From: Thiomicrorhabdus sp. ZW0627 | GTDB lineage: Bacteria > Pseudomonadota > Gammaproteobacteria > Thiomicrospirales > Thiomicrospiraceae | Direction of reading: 5' to 3' | Length of the DNA: 64,000 nucleotides | NCBI RefSeq assembly: GCF_029767005.1 | Contig: NZ_JARUQR010000003.1 | Span: 124,001-188,000, forward strand | In this document: positions 38,455 to 47,184 of the stretch, one piece after another | Layout of the letters: every line of letters starts with the position of its first letter | Numbering within the stretch: the first letter of the stretch is position 1 | Made by a program: the position numbers and the translations under genes | The notes under the pieces: generated by a model | The model's database searches: none | What the model was told of the DNA's origin: nothing | The model's input: the letters and a program-made list of their open reading frames with translations, nothing else

Positions 38455-39019
38455 ACAAGCGCTTCTCTTCGGATTGGGTGTGCTGATTTTCAGCATTCAA
38501 TCCGCGTTTGCCGTCACTAAAGAAGACCTTTATCAGAATTGGCCGTTACCGGCGGAAAACCAATCGTTTACCGAAGAACGTTATGATGCATTGTTGGAAC
38601 TGAAATCGGTTTATCGAGGCGTGTTTCATTTTTACGGTGCGCAATCTTTCGAGATCGAATACCAATCGCCAATCCAAGGTTCCTTGTCACTTAAAGATTC
38701 GTTGCTTTCCATCGATTTTCCTCAGCGTAAGCTCGAAATCGGCTTGAGCCAACTGCCCGAAGTGGCGCAATTTCTCTTGCCTTTACAAAGTCTGATGTCC
38801 GGCCACCCACAGGCTCTGGAGAAGCAGTATCAAGTTTCCGTTGAATCGCTTCCTTCCAATCGCTGGCGTTTGATTCTGGAACCTAGGTCGGCCATGAGTC
38901 TGACGGCGAACCGAGTTACCGTTACGGGAAAGACCGAAAACAATCAAAGCCGGGTTTTGGACATCCAGCTTGATTTCAAAAGCGGTGATTGGCGGCGGTT
39001 TGAATTAAGTTATGAATAG
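38435..39019 (+). CDS. LolA-like periplasmic lipid carrier
   Basis: A 194-residue secreted protein (signal peptide ending F-A-V at about 27) with the LolA-type features F-T-E-E-R-Y, L-P-L-Q-S-L-M-S-G and alternating strands of an incomplete beta-barrel. APE clusters encode such a carrier, presumed to take the polyene lipid across the periplasm to the outer membrane. Coupled on both sides: 20-base overlap upstream and 8-base overlap with the exporter gene. Confidence 0.82.
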   Translation: MSPMPVKQALLFGLGVLIFSIQSAFAVTKEDLYQNWPLPAENQSFTEERYDALLELKSVYRGVFHFYGAQSFEIEYQSPIQGSLSLKDSLLSIDFPQRKLEIGLSQLPEVAQFLLPLQSLMSGHPQALEKQYQVSVESLPSNRWRLILEPRSAMSLTANRVTVTGKTENNQSRVLDIQLDFKSGDWRRFELSYE

Positions 39020-41324
39020 CTCAAGACCCTATCTCATTACCATTGGATTTGTGGCGCTGTTGATTGTCACAGCCATGCTTGTCTGGCCAACATTATCGCT
39101 GCAAAATCAATTGACCGGATTCTTTCCCAAACCCCAGAGTTCTGAAAACCGATTGCTGATGGGCGCGCTTGAGCAGATGTTGAATACCGATTCCGGTGAT
39201 CAGCCCGTGATGATTTCGCTTTCCGCACCGTCTGAAACCGACGTTCACGATTTGGCGGCCATCAGTGTTCAATTGAAGCAAGCACTTACAAGTCAGAAGT
39301 GGGTGCGGAGCGTGGAAAACGCGCCGCCGCCACTTAGCCGTTGGCAAACCAGCACGTTACGGGATTACCGTTATCTATTCACCGACTTTCAGCCCGATGG
39401 GCTAACGGCAAGGATTCAGGAGCTGTGGCAGGCATGGCAGTTGGGTGTGGTACTGGATAAAAAAACCGCATTGAGCGATCCAACCCAACAATGGTTACGC
39501 TATTTACAGGCAGGGCAGACGGCGTCTCAAATTCCGACGACAGACGGCGTGTGGCTGTTGCCTGCTTTTGAATCATCCCAATCACAGCATGCGTTGTTGT
39601 TGGTGAATCTACAACCAAACGATACCGATGCGTTGAAATCGATTCGTCCGTTTGTCGAGTCTTTTATTGCCGAAAATGCCAATCCGACGGTTCATGCCCG
39701 ACTTTCCAATGCCGGGCTTATTGCATTGCAGGCCAGGGAAAAGATGCAGAGCGAACTGCAGACGCTCTCGATTTTAGCCACGGTGACGATTCTGCTGTTT
39801 TTAGGTTTCGTATTCCGCAATGTTGTCTGGGTAGGATTGAGCTTTGTGCCGTTGGCGGGAGCGACCTTGGCGGCGGCCGTGGTTGTTAATCTATTGTTCG
39901 GCTCGATTGAAGTGCTGACTCTGGCGTTGGGTGTGGTGTTGATCGGCGTGACGGTGGACTACCCGATTCATGCCTTTTCGGCTTTGAAGAATGGCCGGGA
40001 ATCGGCCAACCGAATTTGGCCGGTTATCCAATTGGGCGGTCTTACCAGTTTGGTTGGGTTTTTGAGTCTGGGGCTATTAGATATTCGAGGTATTCAGCAA
40101 ATTGCGGTATTTGCCTCGGTTGGCATTTTCACTGCGCTGATGATTACCCGCAGCATGATGTTGCAATTTCAGGAATATCCGCCAATTTCGGATTCGGAAA
40201 ACCGAACAGGCCTGTCGAAAATATCGAAAGGGCTTTTAGATCGTTCTTTTGCGAAACTCTCGCCTTTTTCAATGCGCGTCTTATTGATTTTGTTGGTAGG
40301 CAGTTTGATTTTGGTAGTGATCTCGCCGTTGAAGTGGCAGGATGATCTCGCCAGTTTGAGTCCGGTTCCTAAAAGCCTGCTGACACAGGACGGGCAGTTG
40401 AGAAAGCAGTTCCAGCAGGCGGAAGCGGGACAGTTCTTATTACTGCGTGCACCGGATGTTGAAAGCTTGCTGCAACAACAGGAACGGATTCGATCTGAGT
40501 TGGCGAAGCTGCAACAAGACGGTGTGATCGGCGGGTCTATGCAGTTGGCGGATTTTCTTCCCAGCCAGAAATTGCAATTACAACGTCAAAACAATCTGCC
40601 TGAAACCGCCGCATTGCAATCGAAAATAACGGCCGCCGAGACACCTTTGCAGGTCAAACATTTTGGTAATTTCTTTGAAAACGTTGAAAAGAGCAAACAT
40701 CTCTCTTTGGTGGATTATCCGCATTTTCAAACCTTGGCGCTGGATTGGCAGAAAACCTTGTTGCCGGTTCTGGTGTCGTCAATCGACGGGCAAACGGTTG
40801 GTAAGGTTCTGCTTCAGGGCGTGACGGATTCGGAAGTGTTGAAACGGTGGAGCGAACAGCACGGTCTTGTCTATTTTCATCAACGTGAATTTGTCGAAGA
40901 ATCGGTATTGGAACTCAGAGGGCAGTTGGCTTGGGTGATGGTTTTGTTCGCTTTCATCATCGCCCTGTTTCTGATTTGGCGCAAACGGGATTTTGAGCAG
41001 GCCTGGTCGGTTTTGGTTCCGGTTGTGTTAGGACTTTGGCTGGCGTTTGCCACTTTGGTTGGGTTCGGGCAGGCTCTGACCGTGTTCCACTTGTTATCGG
41101 CGTTGTTAGTGGTGGCCATCGGGCTGGACTACAGTCTGTTTGCCCAGGATGCCAAATCCGCACCAAAGAGCTTGAATTCGGTGTCGGTTGCTTTGATGAC
41201 CACGGTGATTTCGTTCGGCTTCCTGTTGTTCACCCAAATCCCGATTCTGGTGGCGATCGGGCAAACCTTGGTGTTGGGTGTGCTTTGGATTTATCTGACA
41301 GCGCGTTTATATCATCGCGTGTGA
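39012..41324 (+). CDS. MMPL/RND-family exporter of the aryl-polyene cluster
   Basis: A 770-residue membrane protein with two halves, each having one membrane helix, a large periplasmic loop and five further helices. The proton-relay helices carry Asp-Tyr pairs (G-V-T-V-D-Y-P-I-H-A-F and A-I-G-L-D-Y-S-L-F-A-Q), characteristic of MMPL-type exporters. It probably extracts the finished product from the inner membrane in concert with the LolA-like protein. Last gene of the plus arm, converging on the halogenase with 15 bases between stops. Contains CAGGCCTG at 40207 and 40998. Confidence 0.88.
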   Translation: MNSSRPYLITIGFVALLIVTAMLVWPTLSLQNQLTGFFPKPQSSENRLLMGALEQMLNTDSGDQPVMISLSAPSETDVHDLAAISVQLKQALTSQKWVRSVENAPPPLSRWQTSTLRDYRYLFTDFQPDGLTARIQELWQAWQLGVVLDKKTALSDPTQQWLRYLQAGQTASQIPTTDGVWLLPAFESSQSQHALLLVNLQPNDTDALKSIRPFVESFIAENANPTVHARLSNAGLIALQAREKMQSELQTLSILATVTILLFLGFVFRNVVWVGLSFVPLAGATLAAAVVVNLLFGSIEVLTLALGVVLIGVTVDYPIHAFSALKNGRESANRIWPVIQLGGLTSLVGFLSLGLLDIRGIQQIAVFASVGIFTALMITRSMMLQFQEYPPISDSENRTGLSKISKGLLDRSFAKLSPFSMRVLLILLVGSLILVVISPLKWQDDLASLSPVPKSLLTQDGQLRKQFQQAEAGQFLLLRAPDVESLLQQQERIRSELAKLQQDGVIGGSMQLADFLPSQKLQLQRQNNLPETAALQSKITAAETPLQVKHFGNFFENVEKSKHLSLVDYPHFQTLALDWQKTLLPVLVSSIDGQTVGKVLLQGVTDSEVLKRWSEQHGLVYFHQREFVEESVLELRGQLAWVMVLFAFIIALFLIWRKRDFEQAWSVLVPVVLGLWLAFATLVGFGQALTVFHLLSALLVVAIGLDYSLFAQDAKSAPKSLNSVSVALMTTVISFGFLLFTQIPILVAIGQTLVLGVLWIYLTARLYHRV

Positions 41325-41339
41325 ATCAATCATTGCGGA

Positions 41340-42557
41340 TCAGTTCGATTCGATCATTGCCACCAACGTATCCACGGCCACGCCTGAGTTTTTGACGAAG
41401 AAATTGTGTTTGTTCCAAACGTAACCGCTCAGTACCGAAGTAATCGATTGTTTAATCTTCGGTTCTTTGTCGGCGGCAAAGAAGATGGTTTGCAACCGTC
41501 CGTCGTACCAGGCGTTGACGAATTCGCGGAACACGTCGATGCCCAACATCATGTAGTCTTCGTATTCGGTTTGCCAGTCAACCTGTTCGCCTTCCAATTC
41601 CTTGATCGTCAAATCGGCAGCGACCGAGCCGGATTCCAGTGCAAGCGTAACGCCGGAACTGAAGACCGGATCCAAGAACTCCGAAGCGTTACCCACCAGC
41701 ACGAAGTTATCTCCGTAGAGTTTCTTCACGGCGGCGGAATAACCGCTTAATGAATTGACCTCGTTGATTTTGGTGGCGTTTTGGTAGCGGTGCTTCGAGC
41801 CGGGTGTGGTTTCAACGATTCGATCCCAGAACTCCGCTTCGGACAAGTTGAACGACTGGAAATACTCTTCTGTACAGACGATGCCGACCGAGGTGATGCC
41901 GTCATTGAAAGGAATGTTCCAGATCCAGGCGTCGTTGTCGCCGTGAACATCGACATAGATATAGCCGTCCGTGCCGTCGTCGGGACGGATATCGCCCTTA
42001 ACACGGCAGAAGGTGGCGCGTCGCAGCGCTTGTTTTGGTTTGGCGTCCAATTCCAATAAGCGTGGCAGCACGCGTCCGTATCCGGAAGCGTCGATGACTT
42101 TTCTGGCCTGATAGGTTTCGATGTCGCCCTGTTTGGTTTTGACGGTCACGATGTTTTGTTCCGGATCGTAAGCGGTGACTTCGGATTCAAATTCTACGTC
42201 CGCTCCCTTACGTTCGGCATCCTTTAATAATTCGTGGTCGAAGGTTTCGCGTTTGACTTGAAACGAGCTGTTGAAAGGCTCGCCAAGGTTGTCGTCGAAA
42301 TGGAAGATTTCGAATTTACTCTGATCTTGAAAAGCAACGCCGCCTTTGAATTGGAAGTTGGCGTTTTCGATTGCTTCGAGCATGTTGGCTTCATTCAGAA
42401 GCTGATTGCAACGTGGCAGAAGCGATTCGCCGATGACAAAGCGCGGGAAGGTTTGACGTTCCACCAGTTTGACTGAATAACCGGCCTGAACCAGTTTGGC
42501 CGCCGCAATCGACCCGGCCGGGCCGCCGCCGATAATGAATACATCGCAGGTTTTCAA
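41340..42557 (-). CDS. Flavin-dependent halogenase-like monooxygenase
   Basis: A 405-residue FAD enzyme. Rossmann motif G-G-G-P-A-G near residue 10; a Lys at 71 in F-Q-F-K-G-G-V-A-F matches the halogenase catalytic-Lys region; W-I-W-N-I-P at 211-216 is the W-x-W-x-I-P signature of flavin-dependent halogenases; and G-N-A-S-E-F-L-D-P-V-F-S-S-G-V completes the FAD domain. Halogenase-family genes occur in xanthomonadin/APE clusters, whose pigments can be brominated. Halogenation is thus the leading hypothesis, but related geranylgeranyl-reductase-like oxidoreductases share parts of these motifs. Last gene of the minus arm. Confidence 0.82.
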   Translation of the reverse strand: MKTCDVFIIGGGPAGSIAAAKLVQAGYSVKLVERQTFPRFVIGESLLPRCNQLLNEANMLEAIENANFQFKGGVAFQDQSKFEIFHFDDNLGEPFNSSFQVKRETFDHELLKDAERKGADVEFESEVTAYDPEQNIVTVKTKQGDIETYQARKVIDASGYGRVLPRLLELDAKPKQALRRATFCRVKGDIRPDDGTDGYIYVDVHGDNDAWIWNIPFNDGITSVGIVCTEEYFQSFNLSEAEFWDRIVETTPGSKHRYQNATKINEVNSLSGYSAAVKKLYGDNFVLVGNASEFLDPVFSSGVTLALESGSVAADLTIKELEGEQVDWQTEYEDYMMLGIDVFREFVNAWYDGRLQTIFFAADKEPKIKQSITSVLSGYVWNKHNFFVKNSGVAVDTLVAMIESN

Positions 42558-42615
42558 GAATAGTTCCTTTTAAGTCGTTGCATGTCTGTATAGAAGATAC
42601 GAACTGGTTAAGCGA

Positions 42616-43368
42616 TCATTCGAAAATGGTCGGTTTCTTAATCAGTGAATTGAACAGGCCTGGTAGGTTCAGTGCGCGTTTGAGCAATTTTTTGGCGACC
42701 ATCAACGTAATTTGAGTAATGTCGAAGCCGGGACGGAAGTGGCTGGCACGTCGTAATTCCGGATAACTGGACTCAATGGGAACGAAGACAAAATTGAATC
42801 CCTGGCGTGACGCGTCGATCAGAATTTCGCTTTCAAATACAAAGCCTGAAGGATTGTTAGCCTGTGTCTGCATCTCTTTCAGCAAGCGGATCGGATACAG
42901 GCGGAAACCGGACTGACTGTCTGCAATCGGTTTGGAGGCCGCCCAACTGACCCAGAAATCGGCGATTTTATTGGCCATCAGACGGGCTTTGGGGGCGTTC
43001 TCCCGGTTTTTAAGTCGTGCCGCGACGATGAGATGTTCAGGGTATTGAGCATAAGCCGCTTGCAGTTGCGGGATATTATCCGGGCTGTGCTGACCGTCGC
43101 CGTCAATGGTGATGACGTAATCCGCGCCCAGTTCAATCGCCTTTTTGAAGCCGGAGAGCATCGCGCCGGCTTTACCTTGATTCTGCTTGTGTTCGATAAG
43201 GATGGCGTCAGTTTGTTTGGCCAGTTCTGCGGTATCGTCTTTTGATGCGTCGTCGATCACGATCACCCAAGGAGAATGTTTAAGTGCCGATGTGGCGACC
43301 GCCTGAATGGTCAGTGATTCGTTATAAGCCGGAATGATGATGGCGAAGTTAGGGTTGGGAGTCGTCAT
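42616..43368 (-). CDS. Family 2 glycosyltransferase
   Basis: A 250-residue GT2 enzyme starting with the fold signature I-I-P-A-Y-N-E, followed by V-I-D-D-A-S-K-D-D-T and the metal-binding D-G-D-G-Q-H. No membrane segment is obvious. GT2 enzymes are regular members of APE clusters and may glycosylate the head group or its lipid carrier. The acceptor cannot be deduced. Separated by 2 bases from the DUF218 gene upstream. CAGGCCTG at 42655, near the C-terminus. Confidence 0.87.
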   Translation of the reverse strand: MTTPNPNFAIIIPAYNESLTIQAVATSALKHSPWVIVIDDASKDDTAELAKQTDAILIEHKQNQGKAGAMLSGFKKAIELGADYVITIDGDGQHSPDNIPQLQAAYAQYPEHLIVAARLKNRENAPKARLMANKIADFWVSWAASKPIADSQSGFRLYPIRLLKEMQTQANNPSGFVFESEILIDASRQGFNFVFVPIESSYPELRRASHFRPGFDITQITLMVAKKLLKRALNLPGLFNSLIKKPTIFE

Positions 43369-43370
43369 AG

Positions 43371-44066
43371 TCAGTGTATTTTGCTGAGCATCCGTTTGTT
43401 ATTGAGCCATCGGCTGATAAAAGAACCGGTATGGTACCAGTGAATAAAAAAAGCTTCCATGAAGATTTTGTAAAGGTTTTGAAAGTCCGCAACAAAATCG
43501 TCTTCGGCCGCGATGAGCGTTCCATCCAGTCCGAGTCCTTTCGCCATCACTTGACATCGGTTCAGGTGATAACGGTTTGTGATCAGCCCTGCCTGTAAGG
43601 GTAAATTGTGTTCGTTCAGATAGATTCTAGCCTGTTTCAGGTTTTCCAGAGTGTTTCTGGAGGATTCTTCCAAGACCAGCTTATCGGAAAGTTCGGGGTG
43701 TTCTGCCAGTAAGGCATCGGCTCCCGCTTGTGCTTCGGATACTGTGTTCTGATTCGTGATTCCACCTAGGAGGAAAATTTTCTGATCAGGGTGAATTGTG
43801 TTTTGCAGTGTAGACACACGGTTCAGACGGGTTTTAAAGTCTTCATCCATTCGATTTTCGTGAAGTTGTTTGCCGAAAACAATCAGTGGTATGGAAGTCT
43901 TGTCTGGGAGAGAGGTTTCGGCGGATTGCGCGATTCGATAGCATTGAAAGGCTCGCCAGAACCAGAAAAAACCGAACGTTAATAACGCAGAAAGGATAGA
44001 CAGAGACAGCATAAGCAGGCCGTCCCAGTCTATCCCTTCTTGGGTTGCGCTTGAGGTTAAGCGCAT
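43371..44066 (-). CDS. DUF218 (SanA/YdcF/ElyC-like) membrane-anchored protein
   Basis: A 231-residue protein with one N-terminal membrane helix (L-L-M-L-S-L-S-I-L-S-A-L-L-T-F-G-F-F). The DUF218 domain has I-P-L-I-V-F-G-K-Q-L, L-L-G-G-I-T, S-E-A-Q-A and the strongly conserved L-E-E-S-S-R-N-T-L-E-N. Relatives influence envelope polysaccharide or barrier functions. I prefer ATG 44066 to TTG 44069. Not a standard APE gene as far as I know; tightly packed between a lipoprotein gene and the glycosyltransferase. Confidence 0.82.
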   Translation of the reverse strand: MRLTSSATQEGIDWDGLLMLSLSILSALLTFGFFWFWRAFQCYRIAQSAETSLPDKTSIPLIVFGKQLHENRMDEDFKTRLNRVSTLQNTIHPDQKIFLLGGITNQNTVSEAQAGADALLAEHPELSDKLVLEESSRNTLENLKQARIYLNEHNLPLQAGLITNRYHLNRCQVMAKGLGLDGTLIAAEDDFVADFQNLYKIFMEAFFIHWYHTGSFISRWLNNKRMLSKIH

Positions 44067-44070
44067 CAAC

Positions 44071-44472
44071 TTACATTCCGTTCAATTGTACTTGAATTCG
44101 GTTGTTCAGGTTTTGCATCCAGCCATTGAAGTTTTTATGGATGGTTTTTTCTTCCGGGTTGTAGTCCAAAGCGACACTGGATTTGTAAATCAAGCTGTAT
44201 TCTTTCTCAGAATATGGGATGGAGATGACAGCTTGGTGTTTTCTTAGATTCAAAGTACCTTTTAATTGGTTATCACCCGAATCTGTGATGATCCAGCCTA
44301 GGCTGACACCAGCCAGACGAATCGCTTTTTTAACCTGTTCGGCAGATTTTATATTGGTTGGGACTGGCTGTGATTCATAGTTATGAACCGGTTGAGCCGT
44401 ACAGCCGGTCAATGTTAGAGCAAAGGCGATTAGGGTGGCGAAAAACGTACTTTTAATTGTAAGTGACTTCAT
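44071..44472 (-). CDS. Putative lipoprotein in the aryl-polyene minus arm
   Basis: A 133-residue protein with a signal peptide and lipobox L-T-G-C-T. The mature domain (A-E-Q-V-K-K-A-I-R-L-A-G...G-T-L-N-L-R-K-H-Q-A-V-I-S-I-P-Y) suggests a small alpha/beta fold. I do not recognise it. ATG 44472 is used because AAGGA is correctly spaced from it, whereas it touches an ATG at 44478. Its stop lies four bases before the DUF218 start. Confidence 0.72.
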   Translation of the reverse strand: MKSLTIKSTFFATLIAFALTLTGCTAQPVHNYESQPVPTNIKSAEQVKKAIRLAGVSLGWIITDSGDNQLKGTLNLRKHQAVISIPYSEKEYSLIYKSSVALDYNPEEKTIHKNFNGWMQNLNNRIQVQLNGM

Positions 44473-44523
44473 GAACATTCCTTGTTTCTATCAGATTTTG
44501 AGAAGTGTGAAAAAGTATCGGGA

Positions 44524-45096
44524 TTAATTTAAATCACCAAAACGTGCTCCATCAACAGGAGAGTTTAACCATAAGACTGTGTCTTCGGCATTGGCCTCAA
44601 CGGTACGTCCTAGAACAGAGCAGGAACCTTTATAGCCACCGAACAAACCGCCCCCTGATACGCGACCAAAATCGGCTTCGGATACTTTTTTACCGTCCTT
44701 GTAGAGAGTTAAATGCATTTCCGTGTATTTATTATGCCCTATAAATGCATTACCGCTACTGCGAATTTGGGTAAATGAAGGTAACAGGAAATAACCTTGC
44801 TTAGTCGGTTCTTGTGAATCTACGACTTCGACATTGATACCGTTGTCATTGGCATGTGCAAAAAGCAACTCGGTGTATTGGGTTGGTAGGGTGCATTCGC
44901 TCAAGGCTGCTTGACTGAATGGTCCTCTGTTTTTAGAAATAGGGATGATTCTTGGTACGGAGAGAGTGGTGACTTTATCGCTATTGGCAATGCTTTGAGC
45001 TGTGGACGAGTTGTTGGCTGGTTTGGTTGGTGTTCCGCCACAAGCGACGAGCGCGGAAGTGGATAGTGTAATAATCGCTAGTTGTAATTTTTTCAT
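44524..45096 (-). CDS. Putative lipoprotein in the aryl-polyene minus arm
   Basis: A 190-residue protein with signal peptide and lipobox L-V-A-C-G-G, then a low-complexity Asn/Ser/Thr linker (about 22-45) and a folded domain containing two Cys (S-E-C-T-L and K-G-S-C-S-V) that could form a disulfide. No family recognised. Base composition is more AT-rich than in flanking biosynthetic genes, and gaps on both sides (45 and 117 bases) are longer than elsewhere in this arm, so it may be a later addition or a separately expressed gene. Confidence 0.72.
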   Translation of the reverse strand: MKKLQLAIITLSTSALVACGGTPTKPANNSSTAQSIANSDKVTTLSVPRIIPISKNRGPFSQAALSECTLPTQYTELLFAHANDNGINVEVVDSQEPTKQGYFLLPSFTQIRSSGNAFIGHNKYTEMHLTLYKDGKKVSEADFGRVSGGGLFGGYKGSCSVLGRTVEANAEDTVLWLNSPVDGARFGDLN

Positions 45097-45213
45097 GTAA
45101 TCCTCGTTGATTCACTATATAAGACCTAATACTATTTAGGTGCGAATAAGTTACCATCTGAGATTTGTTTTGAAAAGTGGAATCATCCAGATTCCGGTGC
45201 CGAATCTCTCTAT

Positions 45214-45942
45214 TTACGCCATTCCGCCATTCACCTGAATGACTTGGTTGGTGATATAGGCGGCTTTGTCCGAAGCCAGGAAGCTGACGGCATAGGCAAT
45301 CTCTTCCGGCTGGCCGGTGCGTTGCATAGGAACCATCTTTTTAACGGTTTCCGGCGGAAAGACGTCTTGAGTCATTTCGCCTTCGATAATGCCGGGTGCC
45401 ACGACGTTGACGGTGATTTTGCGCGACGCCAGTTCCAATGCCAATGATTTGCTGGCACCAATCAGGCCGGCTTTAGCCGCGGCATAATTGGCTTGACCGC
45501 GGTTTCCTGTAACGCCTGCAATGGAAGCGATGTTGATGATTCGGCCCCAGCGAGTACGGATCATCGGTAACAGTAAAGGTTGAGTCACGTTAAAGAAACC
45601 GTTCAGGGAAACGTCGATCACCTGCTGCCATTGTTCATGGGTCATACCGGCCATGACGGCGTCGTCATGAATGCCGGCGTTGTTGACGATGACTTGAATT
45701 GTCCCGTCTTCTAACAGCTTATCCACAGCCGAAGCGACTTCCTCAGGCTGCGTCACGTCGAATTGCACGGCTTGCGCTTTGAATCCGTCTTTTTTGAGTT
45801 GTTCGGCGATGGCTTCGGCTTTGGTCAGATTGCTGTTGGCGTGAACGATTACTTCAAAACCGTCTTCGGCAAGCTGTCGGGCAATCGCCGAACCGATGTC
45901 GCCACTGCCGCCGGTAATCAAAGCTCTTTTGGGTGTTTGCAT
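45214..45942 (-). CDS. 3-oxoacyl-ACP reductase (ApeQ/FabG-like)
   Basis: A 242-residue short-chain dehydrogenase: T-G-G-S-G-D-I-G cofactor loop, N-N-A-G-I, and the catalytic triad Ser in N-I-A-S-I-A-G with Y-A-A-A-K. It reduces the beta-keto group to hydroxyl in each elongation round; ApeI/ApeP-type dehydratases then form the double bond. Located 19 bases after the ApeP-like gene. Confidence 0.92.
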   Translation of the reverse strand: MQTPKRALITGGSGDIGSAIARQLAEDGFEVIVHANSNLTKAEAIAEQLKKDGFKAQAVQFDVTQPEEVASAVDKLLEDGTIQVIVNNAGIHDDAVMAGMTHEQWQQVIDVSLNGFFNVTQPLLLPMIRTRWGRIINIASIAGVTGNRGQANYAAAKAGLIGASKSLALELASRKITVNVVAPGIIEGEMTQDVFPPETVKKMVPMQRTGQPEEIAYAVSFLASDKAAYITNQVIQVNGGMA

Positions 45943-45961
45943 AGTCTCTTGCCCTTACGTT

Positions 45962-46402
45962 TTATTCTTGGGGGTGAATGACCAGCGCCCGGCCCGAACA
46001 CAGTGGGCGTTGCTGTTGATCAGTCACTTCAAATTGATACAGTTTGGACTGGTCGTCCGCCATGAGCTGGGTTGCCTGTACATATAAATAGGGTGTGGTC
46101 TGATCGAATTCGCCGAACACGACGTTTTTGACGCTGGCGAGGTAGCCGATTTTCGGTTCTTCTTGTTGTTTTGACAATAAGCCACCGTGGATGGCGATGG
46201 ATTGCGCGCCGAACTCAATCAGATGAATTTTGGACAGGACGCCTTCTTCTTTGAGGGGGTGGTTTTCATCAAGGTGTCTGGCGGTGCGGCATTGGATACT
46301 CTCTTCGTCAAAAGCCAGCACGCTGTCCCATAGACACATGTCGCCACTGTGCGGAATGAGTGCGTCAATCTCGTCGAAACCATAGAGTACAGACTTCGTC
46401 AT
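45962..46402 (-). CDS. ApeP-like beta-hydroxyacyl dehydratase
   Basis: A 146-residue hotdog protein of the ApeP type: I-P-H-S-G-D-M-C-L-W near the N-terminus, E-F-G-A-Q-S-I-A-I-H-G-G-L and G-Y-L-A-S-V-K. In studied APE systems ApeP supports dehydration during polyene extension alongside ApeI. Overlaps the chain-length-factor gene by four bases. Confidence 0.85.
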   Translation of the reverse strand: MTKSVLYGFDEIDALIPHSGDMCLWDSVLAFDEESIQCRTARHLDENHPLKEEGVLSKIHLIEFGAQSIAIHGGLLSKQQEEPKIGYLASVKNVVFGEFDQTTPYLYVQATQLMADDQSKLYQFEVTDQQQRPLCSGRALVIHPQE

Positions 46403-47184
46403 TGGCTGCTCGGTGTAAGATTTAAGCTGATTGCCTGTTTTGCGGAAAGCGGGAAATGGAATTCGCCGGCCTCCCTTTTGGCAATGCTTTTCAATACTGG
46501 AAGAAATTCCGCGGCTTTGTTTTCAGGGAACGCTTCTACCGGATCGATTTTATAAATCTTATCCGAGAGAGTCAGCTCGATTTCGGCGATGCTGTCAGCG
46601 GTAGGTTGCAGACTGAGAACCAAAGCGCACGCAAACGCCTGGACTTCAGGCGAGTGCTTTTTGATTTCCGGATTGATCGGCAAATCGTAGATGACCAGCA
46701 AGACTTTCGGATGTGCGTTGGAGAGTTGGGTAATCGCTTCGATCAAGGTGTTGGCAATTTGGTAATCGCCTGCTGAAATCGCCGAAGCCGCCTGTTGATT
46801 GTGTTGTCCAATCATCCAATACCCCGCCGGTGCGTTGTGGACCGAGTTGTGGAAGTGGATCGGTGAAATCATCGGTTCTTCTTCCATGACGGCTTCAACC
46901 ATCTTGGCCGAGATGGTTGTATCGCCGTCCACGCAAGCGAACAGGGTCGGCATTTGTGAAATCTGTTCTTCGCTGTAGTTTTCCACCGCTTCTTCTGCCG
47001 TGCGCAAAGCCAGTTTGATGGTGTCGGTGGTGCGTCGACGTTCGTTGGCGGGCAGAAATTTCGGACTGTATTTTGATAGAGGTTCCGATTGATAGGGTTG
47101 TTTGTCCTGTAGAACTTCCTGAGAGGCCTGCCAGCTTTCCAGTCCCGGAGCTTGAAGGCCGATGCTTTCGATGTAGGCGATCAT
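46399..47184 (-). CDS. Ketosynthase-like chain-length factor (ApeC-like)
   Basis: A 261-residue truncated ketosynthase-fold protein lacking the catalytic Cys. The retained region includes F-H-N-S-V-H-N-A-P-A-G-Y-W-M-I-G, diagnostic of the APE chain-length-factor family, and A-C-A-L-V-L-S. Such subunits pair with an active KS and set product length. It overlaps the adjacent KS gene by four bases, consistent with equimolar synthesis of a heterodimer. Confidence 0.86.
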   Translation of the reverse strand: MIAYIESIGLQAPGLESWQASQEVLQDKQPYQSEPLSKYSPKFLPANERRRTTDTIKLALRTAEEAVENYSEEQISQMPTLFACVDGDTTISAKMVEAVMEEEPMISPIHFHNSVHNAPAGYWMIGQHNQQAASAISAGDYQIANTLIEAITQLSNAHPKVLLVIYDLPINPEIKKHSPEVQAFACALVLSLQPTADSIAEIELTLSDKIYKIDPVEAFPENKAAEFLPVLKSIAKREAGEFHFPLSAKQAISLNLTPSSQ

